Shown here in pieces: positions 50,389 to 59,936 of a stretch of DNA of 64,000 bases. Made by a program: the position numbers and the translations under genes. Location of the stretch: positions 12,660,828-12,724,827 of the forward strand of contig CM067069.1 of NCBI GenBank assembly GCA_033980235.1, written 5' to 3'. Position 1 is the stretch's first letter; every line of letters starts with the position of its first letter. Below the pieces are notes generated by a model. That model saw only the letters and a program-made list of their open reading frames with translations, ran no database searches and was not told the DNA's origin. The stretch comes from Diadema setosum (Eukaryota > Echinodermata > Echinoidea > Diadematoida > Diadematidae).

Positions 50389-51730
50389 TGCTGGTATGTA
50401 CACGTTAAGTTAAAAGACCATCAGAAATATTAAAAACATTGTATACATTACATTTCTACAAAAGTGTATATGTTATCATACAAAGACAAAACAATGCACA
50501 TTCCTCAGTTTTCAATGGGCAGTTTGAAAATTCTTGCCTTAAAAATTGGCTGATCACACGAGACTGACAATGGCAAAGTCATATTTTCTTACAGCTTTGG
50601 CTGTCAATTTATCATGACAAACATTAAAATTTCTGCAGATATATCACTTATCATCAAGATAATTTAGAGAGTACCAGTATATTTGTATACAACAGACACA
50701 CAAATACAACATATGTGATGTATAGATGCTTGATTTGTAACTCAGGAACAACTGACCAAGGTACAACACCCCCTTTCAAATGGTACAAAAGTCACTCTAG
50801 TACAATCATGATTGTAATCTCTAAACCAGAATTATGATTGTAGTCAAGATATTTCCATCCTCTGAAAGCAAATTCTTGAATCTTGATTTCCAAATCAGGG
50901 TCTGGAGTTGTTTTAAAATCATGATTTGCTCAATTTGTGGTTCGCACTATTACCATTTCAAAAAGTTGACCTCCCAAACATGACTGAAGGTAGTGTAGCT
51001 TTATAATTTGACCCTACTTTTACTGTATTTCCACCCACTGAAAAAAAAAAATGTACCAATAAATGCAATCTGCCTTCCCTGCACTAGCTAGTGCGCAAGT
51101 TTTGAGTTTTACAGGTCAGGAAGCATGCCCTATGAGCTCCTAAACTCAAATCAAGATCAAACTCATAATTTACATTTCAGAGCATCTGAACATTTAAGTT
51201 TGCCTGTTGTTGACTTGTTGCTGTTGTTGTTTTGGGTATTTAAAATTCCCTATTCATCTTTCTCTCCCTCTCTACTTGCTCCAACTGAGAGTGTGACAGA
51301 GAAAAACAAATGACATTCACCAAGGGGAAATTGCTGCAACCTTCTCACAGCTAGATGAGGAGTGTTACAGATACCAGTTTAAATCCTGACAATACACCAG
51401 AGTGGCTGGCTTTTTTTAGCACAAGATGTGCACACTACAGGTGTACGTGCCTAGTTATTATTTGATATATGCATGCAATTTTTCTGTAGGCATTCTGCAA
51501 TACGGCAACAATATTATCATCGAGCGATGCAATGAACAGAATGACACTGTTGTGTGTGATGCCTGTTGAGATCAAAGCACAAATATGATGTCAGACTCAG
51601 AGTTCATTTTGGTAACCCAGTAAAAATTTAGCACATATGTATGTCATTGTCATTGTGAGGTCATAACAATGCCTGGCCCTATAAACTGTGACCAGCCCGA
51701 ACACAAAGTAAACTGTGTACAAAGACTAAT
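50389..51730. other. Spacer without recognised features
   Basis: AT-rich; no gene or repeat family recognised. Confidence 0.5.
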
Positions 51731-52791
51731 ACCCCTTTCCCGCTGAAGGAAATCTTCCCCAGGTGCCCCTGGGGGCACCCGGGTAACCCCGCAGTGTGAA
51801 AGGAAACTCGGTTGAAACCTAGGGGAAGCCTAGGTGAAACACCGATTAAATTTTGGGCAATTTTTACCCTAGAAGCGTCCTGGGTAAACACTGATAGTTC
51901 ACGAGGAAACCACTGGTGGTTCACCGAGGAACGCCCAGCGTGAAAGGTTGTCTCGGTGAAACACCGGGGAAAATATGCAAATTATGTCAAAGGTCATGTC
52001 TTGTTTCTGGTCATGCACACGTTTTTCACTAGCTATCGCGCTCTCCCAAATTAATCCACATTCGTGTATACCCATGTAAATACACACACGACTACAGTAG
52101 TATGTTGTTCGTGTGACTTTCACAGCCGCGACGGCATTGTTGTACATTATTGCATCTTGGTGTTGTATCGTCTACGCATGCCGTATACAAATAAACTGAG
52201 CTGATTAGAGTGTACTCGAGTTGCCGTGTCTTCTTCTTCTTTGATTCCTCTTCCAGTCTGGTACAATGTACATGTACGCTGATGAGTCTCATCCGTCTTC
52301 GTATTCGACTATACTGCTGCGATTGCAACATCACTCGGTTTCTGAACAGCCCGAGTTGATTCAGAAGCATCAGTGACACAATGATAGCAAATTCCATTCT
52401 ATTTTTTTTTCTTTTTTGTATACAATAATGAGCTGCAAATATCGCGAATTTCAACACTGTGAGCAATGAAATGAAGGCCCTCCGAAAATGCGAATTACGA
52501 TCGATAGAGGTGAGAGAAGTTACGATTTCGAACCACTGCGCACTGTAGTACAGTATCCACCAGACCATGTTCAAATTAGCGCGCGAATCGCGCCATTATT
52601 ACACACTTCAGCTGGGATCGGCCGCGGTGTGAGCAGAAAATACATCTAGGGGAAAGTTGCATAACAAAATTCACCGAGAGCACTGTCGTAGGTGTGAAAT
52701 GAGGGCAGTGAAAATTTTACCGGGAGGTTCCCCAGTGAATTCACCGGGGAATCCAAAGGTGGTTCACCGAGAGGGCCAGCGGGAAAGGGGT
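51731..52791. mobile_element. 1.06-kb TIR element, AAT flanks
   Basis: Ends ACCCCTTTCCCGCTG / CAGCGGGAAAGGGGT, flanked by AAT (3 bp, PIF/Harbinger-like target size). Subterminal regions carry many copies of GGTGAA(A/C)CACCG and CCGGGGAA type blocks. The 160-residue minus frame inside has no transposase motif I recognise. Confidence 0.75.
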
Positions 52792-53137
52792 AATTTAAGA
52801 GCGCCCCGGGATTACCTGGCCTCTAAACTCCTTGGCCTTGCTTCTTATCATAGACATAGACGTTTCTATATACAAAGAAGAAGGTGAAATTACATAACTG
52901 TGTCGGGCCTCTACTACTAGGCCTAGATCTTGACTCTATAAAAGTCTAGATTATACAGTAGATCTTGGGTTTACTTGATCTTTGATGCATGTGATGAATA
53001 TTAAAATAGAGACAAATGTCTACAATTGTGCATGGTGCATACAGGAAGGAAGTGACTAGACTAGCCCGACCAGATGCCGTGCAAAGCAAGGTGTCTCTGT
53101 GTGCCAGCACAGTGCAACATTTGTGTACAGCGACAAG

Positions 53138-53373
53138 GGAAAGAGTTCCTTATGCCCCCCCCCCCCCCCTTCTACTAGTTTGCACAGAATGGATAGATTG
53201 CTATTTTTTTTTTTTTTTTTTTTTTTTTACTAATAATGGACTAAATAAAGGTTATGCTATTTATGGGAAGACTTCCCATAACCGTTATTCAGTTTATTAT
53301 TAGTAAGGGGGAATGGTGGTTTGTTTATTTTGTTTAAATTGGTGGGGGGGGGGGGACATAAGGAACTCTTTCC
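53138..53373. mobile_element. MITE with a second palindrome nested inside
   Basis: Outer inverted ends GGAAAGAGTTCCTTATG / CATAAGGAACTCTTTCC, next to C and G runs. Inside, 53228-53305 forms a separate palindrome with arms TACTAATAATGGACTAAATA / complement and GGGAAGACTTCCC at its centre. Confidence 0.8.
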
Positions 53374-54526
53374 GTGGAGATTATGATTTAATCACTCGCT
53401 CCCTCGGCACTCGCACCATTCAGTTCTTTTCAATACCGACTTATCTATCACCCCGAGGCGTTTATAGCCGAGGGGTGGGGTGATAGGAGGGTCGGTGAAA
53501 AGCACCTTAGGAATTGTAATTTCCACCATCATCCTCGATCCTCATGAGCAGTCAATATTTGACATACTAGTAGCTTACATTCATCATGTTCATTCAATTG
53601 GCCATTGCAGATCACGCCACAGGAAGCACGACAGTCACGTTACATTTCAATACCGGTACATTCACTCGGCCCGGATCCAACATCCGGTGCTAGCTACGAC
53701 TCGAACTTCGAAGAGGAAAACACCGAGGGAAAGAAAACACAAACTGTCAAGCATGCAGTTGATAAGTACTCACCTGTACACTGGCTTAAAAGAATGACCC
53801 CCAGCTGTAGAGCAAATACTGATAACGATGATGTACTGATGATGCTAAGGAGTACCGTTATAATCCTTAATTGTTAGTTCGCCGGGATGGGCTGACGATC
53901 CACACAAGAAAATATCGCATGCATTGTACATGTACGTGCGTACAACATTGTGCTTCCACTGCACTGGTAAAGTACTAAGAGCTGGGGTGGGGGTAAAAAT
54001 GGAGGTGTGTCAGCTCAAACCGGCCCTGATTGGCCAATGATGGAATGGACTCGTGGGTGGACTAGGGCATGAAAGAACGAAATGATGGTTGTGATAAGAA
54101 CAAAAAGCACAGCTTTAAAAGTGTTTAGGGGTTCATTTTCCTATGATTATAAATAAGAATTATGATAGGCTTACTATATTTTTTAACATAGAGATAAAAA
54201 AGACTCACAACACAAAACTGATGATGCAAGGCAGACACTATAGCTCTATCTTTTGGTTAATGAAAAAAAAATACTGATGTGAAGCTCGAACCCCTCTACT
54301 GGATATTGATTCCTGCAAGTTACCGATTTACAATTAGCGACTAAAATGTCCCCTTTTGAGATATTTTTCATTCTAAATTTTGATGATGATCTACAAGACT
54401 TTACATCATTGCTTAAATGGATAGTATAGTTTTGGTTGAGACCTAACTTAAGGTTTCTAACATTTTTTTTTTTTTTGGAGAGATAATGAGAAACTTCAAT
54501 TATGAAATATGAAAGATGATGCATGG

Positions 54527-54820
54527 CCGGCGGAACCGCCCCTCCACTTTTTTTCATTATAGCATACAAAGGGATACATGAGGTGTCACCACTTTGGGCC
54601 CCCACTTTTTTTCTTTTTTCTTTTTTACCCCAGAAGTATGTAAGAAATAGTGACATGTGAATGCGGTAAGGTTATGTTTTCAGCTGAAGAAACCCGGAAG
54701 TGGCACCAGAAGTTGCGCTGAAGGCCCCCCTTTTTTTTTCTTGTTAGCTCATGAAACCCGGAAGTGCCCCCCCCCCCCCCACACACACACACACACACAC
54801 TTTTGAAAACGTTCCGCCGG
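54527..54820. repeat. Inverted-repeat region CCGGCGGAAC / GTTCCGCCGG
   Basis: Short perfect inverted ends enclose two copies of GAAACCCGGAAGTG (54689 and 54753), poly-T/poly-C runs and (CA)n. Confidence 0.4.
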
Positions 54821-55189
54821 CGGTGTGACCGATGTGATTCCAAGAGGGATTAAACATTTATTTAATGAAATTGGTTTTGAAATGGCTGAGATATCCAAAA
54901 AACAGAGCAATCCTGATAAAAGGTGGGACCACCTTTTATTATTAATTAGGATTGCCTTGTTTTACCACTGGCTATACCAGTAGAGATCAGCAAACAAGGT
55001 CCATATCTTGCAAGCGTTTCAGTTCAATGCAATTTCAGTTTTTTCAACCAATCATTATTTGATTGATACAAATTAACATTTATTCAGTTGAAAAGCTCAT
55101 GTTAAATGATAATTCTATTCTATTTTAGAGAAATCAATGGCCTGAAAACTAAAAGAAATCTAATTTAATTTAAATCTAATTCTAATCTT

Positions 55190-55850
55190 TTGTCAAGGTA
55201 GCCCATTCACCAGGGTGGTCTTCCATGGAGCCCTGAAAAATAGTGATGAACATATGCAAAAGTATGCATTACACAAAAGGTAACATAGATACATACTGTA
55301 CATTGCAAAATACATGTAGGCCTATAACATAAAAATACAGTGTAGGCCCTACGGTATATTGATTATGCCACAACAAGAGTTCACCAGAATGCCGATGAAC
55401 AATATCATAACACTATTGTGCAGGAATGATTAGCTAGCCAAGAATAAATTTGGTGTGTTACTTACAATTCAAATAACAACTTTGTTTAAACAATCTCTTA
55501 AATGAATGTAATGGAAGAAGCTAGCTGATCTGATTGAATACCATGCAGCTTGTTCCATTCAGGTAAAGAAGACACGATTGGGCTATATGACATTCAGAGC
55601 GAAATCTTGGCACACGTAGACTTCCATTGTCTATTAGCCTTGTGTGATGTTCTACATCACTATATACCTGAAGATAAGAAGGTGCTAAGTTACGAACGCA
55701 TTTACAGTATAAAGTTAACTATAATCATCATAACGCGATTGAACTCGAAACGTTTGTCTAGTGTCATCCATTTCAGACTCTTGAATAAATCAGCCGGAGG
55801 TGTGTTATGTGTTTTGTCAAATACTATTCGTGCTGCCCTCTTTTGATTTT
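55190..55850 (-). mobile_element. Degraded LINE 3' fragment
   Basis: Minus-strand translation from 55846 gives QKRAARIVFDKTHNTPPADL then FKSLKWMTLDKRFEFNRVMM, followed after stops by YSPIVSSLPEWNKL. This is the C-terminal tail of a non-LTR reverse transcriptase. The downstream GGGCTCCATGGAAGACCACC resembles LINE 3' UTRs. Several stops and frameshifts; inactive. It differs from the LINE at 33683. Confidence 0.65.
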
Positions 55851-55978
55851 GTTTTTGTTTTTGTTTTAGCTTGTATATAGTTGTATGGGATTAAAATCTG
55901 TTTGACCAAACAACAGAACAGTAATCATATTGTGGTCACATGGGACTGTTTAAAATAGATTAAGGATTGTTGGGGCAA

Positions 55979-56052
55979 AATGAATGAATGAATGAATGAA
56001 TGAATGAATGAATGAATGAATGAATGAATGAATGAATGAATGAATGAATGAA
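55979..56052. repeat. (TGAA)n microsatellite
   Basis: About 18 TGAA units, next to the degraded LINE. Confidence 0.97.
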
Positions 56053-56289
56053 TAAATAGATAAAAACAGAACAGACCGTCTGCAGAAATTGAACGTTTAG
56101 AGACTGAACTTTGAAATATCAAATAATTCAATCAAGATCTTACTGTAGTAAGGTTTATTGCCACTTGGTCTATCAGACAATGGTCAGATGATCCACTTCC
56201 CAGAAGTGATAAATCAGGGAGGTGGGAAGAGATCATCCATGTGCATGGTGTCACTGTGCTTATCAGTGATCAAAACAAAACAAAAGAGA

Positions 56290-56326
56290 CTTCTAGCAGG
56301 GAGGTTCCCACCTCCCTGCTTCTAGT
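56290..56326. repeat. 22-bp palindrome between CTTCTAG repeats (unit 1)
   Basis: CTTCTAG at 56290-56296, then arms CAGGGAGGT (56297-56305) and ACCTCCCTG (56310-56318) around TCCC, then CTTCTAGT at 56319-56326. Confidence 0.85.
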
Positions 56327-56375
56327 CAAAGAGATTTTTCTCCTAGTCACTGAGGAAAATCTCTTTGCTTCTAGT
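56327..56375. repeat. 41-bp palindrome plus CTTCTAGT (unit 2)
   Basis: Arms CAAAGAGATTTT (56327-56338) and AAAATCTCTTTG (56356-56367), followed by CTTCTAGT at 56368-56375. Begins CA and ends TG like units 1 and 3. Confidence 0.85.
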
Positions 56376-58958
56376 CAAAGAGGTTCTATATGGGCCATTC
56401 TCAGATTAAGCGTTCATTATTCCATGTGAGTAAAACCGGAAAATCAACCACAAAGTAATACATTCAAAGATGTGTTTTTGGTAACTTCAAAACCGGTCAA
56501 ATACGAAACAAAAAGTGGAACATTCTAAATGATGGCCATTCATTGAGTAAAAATGAATTGAAATAGAGCATCATATATGATTTTTGATCGCCAATCAGAT
56601 ACGTTACCGCAAATTTACATGTTGTAATGGACTCCTAACTTTGAATTAAATTCATTGTTTTGATCCAATTTCTGTTCAGGAAAAGACATCTGTCCCCCCT
56701 AAAGATATTGGGTTTTTTCAAGAGGTAAAGACGTTGTCATCCCTTGCTAATTGGTAGAAATTATTTCTGTGTGGTAGGTTGAAATATGTTTTTTGCTGAA
56801 ATGAAATATAACCTTAAGAATCACTTTGTATTTTTAACAAACTTCGCTTACAAATAAAGTTTCGAATGCCACAAATCATGCAAAGGGAACGATCCGATCT
56901 GGAATTTGCACAGGAAACAAATATGAATTGCTTTCCCAGGGAAATAACTATTGAAAAACATCGAATTGCCTTTGGTAACGTATCTGGTAAAATATGACTA
57001 ATAATTTTAGTTGTGTATGAAGTAATAAATATCACCTGTTTAATTATTTATGAATTGATGTAAAAATGAATGATGTATAAAAGCCCAAATTAACCATTTT
57101 AAACATTGTACGTAGTATTTAAACTATGAAATGTAGTGGAAAAGAGCCCTAAATGTGAGAGCTGAGTTCTTCATTCACAGAATATTCTCATCTTACGTCT
57201 GATTGTATTTATCCATCTGACTATAAATATTCATTAAGTTTTGATGGATAATGCAAATAAGGTTTAAAAAAATATATATTTTTGCAGGCACTTAGAAGGA
57301 AGTAGGTACAGTCTCTATGAACTCGATATACTAAAAAGTTGTTTGATCTATGGTAACGTATTTGGCTCACCCCTTTTAATGAAAATGAATAAATAATTGT
57401 TCAACTTATTAATGAATCTTGAGTAGATCTTCATATGTTAAAAAACACTAGAATAAATATGCAACAGAAAACTAAAATTTTTCTCGGAAGCATTATTTTT
57501 ATTTTCATAAACTACTTTTTACTCTTTCAAAGTTAGGTAACGTATCTGGCGTACCGTAAATGAATCTGTCGGTGAAGTTACAGAGCAATTTCTACTGAAT
57601 ATTCTTCATTTGAAAATAACTTTTATTTTTTTATGAAAGCGTCATTCTATGCAGAATTGTTTTATGAACACTTTGTTTTACACAACATTATTTGTCACCG
57701 TGGGTGCCCTGAATAATACGTAACGTATCTGCTAAATCTGAAAAGCAAAAAACTGATATGCTGAATCATACCTTCGTCTTGTAAAATAAACGTTAAAAGT
57801 TGTTGCATAGAATATGAAAGTGGCTGGGTTTTATAGAATAGAAATTTTGAGTTTGTGAGCACACAACGATTTGTTTGTCAAAACATTTACAATTTTTTTT
57901 TCAGCATTTTGATTATGTGGTAACGTATCTGTCGGAAAACTTGGCATTAAGTTGTGAGACACTGACGCAGAAAGAAAAATCATGTGGAAGTGTTGCTCTT
58001 TTTCACCTCCCTGTCCTTTTGGTGTAAGAATATAACCCTGGGGTCCAACAAAACGAAGCATGTAATGTGTAGGGATGAATTTTGACCAGATTTGATCCCC
58101 TGGAAGCACGAGACCAATGAGCAAAATTCGGTCACGTATATCTGGGGTAACGTATCTGTGGTAACGTATATGGTCGATCATGTCATTATGAGAGCGATAT
58201 CTACCGAATATTTCTCACTTGTACTGAACTTTAATGTTGAATCGATGCGTCATTCCGAGGAGTATTGTGGAATATACAATTTGTCAGGCGTGACATTGCA
58301 ATATCTGTCGCAGTGGGTGGCGTGAAATGTATGTAACGTATCTGTATAAATAAAAATGTAGAAAACCAATATTTCAAACATTGTACCGTATTCTCAATAA
58401 AAAGATGTCGCACAAAAAAAATCTATTAAAGTACTTGCAATGTATGAGGTATATCCTCAGCGTTTCATATACACAGGGTCATTGCATAGTCTTGTTATTT
58501 TCGCAATGCTGTAACACTAAAGAAACTGGTAACGTATCTGGCGGTGAATTTGGCGACAGGTTTCAAAAGGCTACAAAAAAGAAGTCAATAACAATTTTGG
58601 AACTTTTCGAGTATTGTGATTAGCACATAATTATGATATGCTCATCGTCCATGCAAATGATATTTGGAAAGAGTGTTTGTGGACGGAGAGGAGCAATAAA
58701 ACATAATTCTAAAATAGCCGGCGACACTGCGTTTTGGGGGTCTTTACGAAGTTTAACAGCAAAATTTTATACAAAAAGGCAGACAACCGCATTTGATCGT
58801 GTTTATTTTTAACAAATAATGTCCTCGTGATATATTGTAAACATTTAGATAGTATCTAATAGGTTTCAGTGAACCGCAAACTGTCATGGAATGTCGGCGA
58901 CACCAAAATTCCGTATTTGCACACTTTTACTGAGAATGGGCCATATAGAACCTCTTTG
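56376..58958. mobile_element. 2.58-kb TIR element with periodic GGTAACGTATCTG motifs (unit 3)
   Basis: 29-bp inverted ends at 56376-56404 and 58930-58958 (CAAAGAGGTTCTATATGG, then S, then CCATTCTCAG; one mismatch). The octamer CTTCTAGT lies immediately outside on both sides (56368-56375, 58959-58966). An 8-bp target duplication and CA...TG ends fit hAT-like or P-like transposons; the superfamily is uncertain. The interior is AT-rich. The longest frame (116 aa, minus) shows no transposase motif, so the element is non-autonomous. About ten copies of a 13-bp motif occupy 56596-58540. Confidence 0.85.
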
Positions 58959-59101
58959 CTTCTAGTACACTAAGAAGCGCACGCATTACTAATGGCGTGC
59001 GTGACTGTATAGCGCGGCGTGGCGTGCGCGTAAGATTTGTCCTTTTCCCTCTCCGCCGTCGTGCTCGCGCTATCGTACACAGTACTAAAGTACATGTGCA
59101 A

Positions 59102-59597
59102 TTAGCCTTTTGTCAAGGCCCTCTCGCTGTATGGTGAAGAGAGCCCAGCTGAGTGGGGTTGCGCGAGGGCCTTTTGAGATCTGCTTCGCATCCTTTTGTT
59201 AGCCCTTTGAATTACCGACTTTTGCTCCCCGATTTCGGGAGCAAAAGTCGGGGTCCAATCAGCGTGTCTGTCTGCTCGAACCCGATTTGAATAGAGCGAA
59301 TGCACGCCGCTGCCGCAGACCTCACAGAACTCTACACACAGAGTGTGTAGAGTTCCGTGGCAGACCTCCTCGGGTGGTCAGTGATGCATGCAAACAGGCA
59401 TGACCACCAAGGCTGAGGATGCGGGGAGCGCGCCATTCCATTGGTTGACCGGAAGCCATTAAAATGAGTATCAGAAGGGTTCACGTGTCATGAATAATAA
59501 TGTGTGAAGCAGATCTCAAAAGGCCCTCGCGCTGGCGCGCTCGGCTGGGCTCGCTTCGCTCGCCCATTACAGCGAGAGGGCCTTGACAAAAGGCTAA
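59102..59597. mobile_element. 496-bp MITE upstream of CDK9
   Basis: Inverted ends start TTAGCCTTTTGTCAAGGCCC and continue CTCTCGCTGTA, with a further inverted block AGGGCCTTTTGAGATCTGCT (arms about 86 bp). TGTGCAA lies directly outside both ends (59095-59101 and 59598-59604), a 7-bp target duplication. It ends 154 bp before the CDK9 ATG, so it lies in the promoter or 5' UTR. Confidence 0.85.
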
Positions 59598-59604
59598 TGT
59601 GCAA

Positions 59605-59751
59605 TATGTATACGGCACTTGTCGTACAGGAGTAAATAAACCATTAGTCCTTCCGCTGCAATTCGATGTGTGTGTGTTACGTATAGTATACGTGTGGTGC
59701 TTGTGGTCTGTCTTGCGAGCATAGCAGTGTGAGAGCTGTGAGGCAAGAAAG
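59605..59751 (+). promoter_or_regulatory. CDK9 5' leader / proximal promoter
   Basis: Sequence between the MITE and the CDK9 start codon. It ends AGGCAAGAAAGATG with A at -3, a favourable initiation context. No TATA box at a convincing distance; the start site is unknown. Confidence 0.45.
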
Positions 59752-59936
59752 ATGTCGGAGTCAAATAAAAATTCATCGTTTTCCGGACAGTCCGGGCAGG
59801 GTCCGGGTGTACCATCCCAAAACCAAGGCTACAAACTAGCAATGAAGCCCTATCAACGGGAGAACATAGAATTTCCGCATTGTGACGAAGTCTCAAAGTA
59901 TGAAAGAATAGCAAAAATCGGACAAGGGACATTTGG
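59752..59936 (+). CDS. CDK9: CDK9 exon 1
   Basis: Start ATG at 59752, donor GTAAGT, ends in phase 2. It encodes MSESNKNSSFSGQSGQGPGV, a linker, and PHCDEVSKYERIAKIGQGTF, where human has PFCDEVSKYEKLAKIGQGTF. Confidence 0.93.

Noticed and set aside
52092..52574. 160-residue minus ORF inside a TIR element, possible transposase
   Set aside because: No DDE-type or DNA-binding motif is visible, and the element is too short to be autonomous.
56596..58540. CRISPR-like array
   Set aside because: The 13-bp motif is too short, spacing of 170-380 bp too long and variable, one copy is inverted, and the context is an animal transposon.
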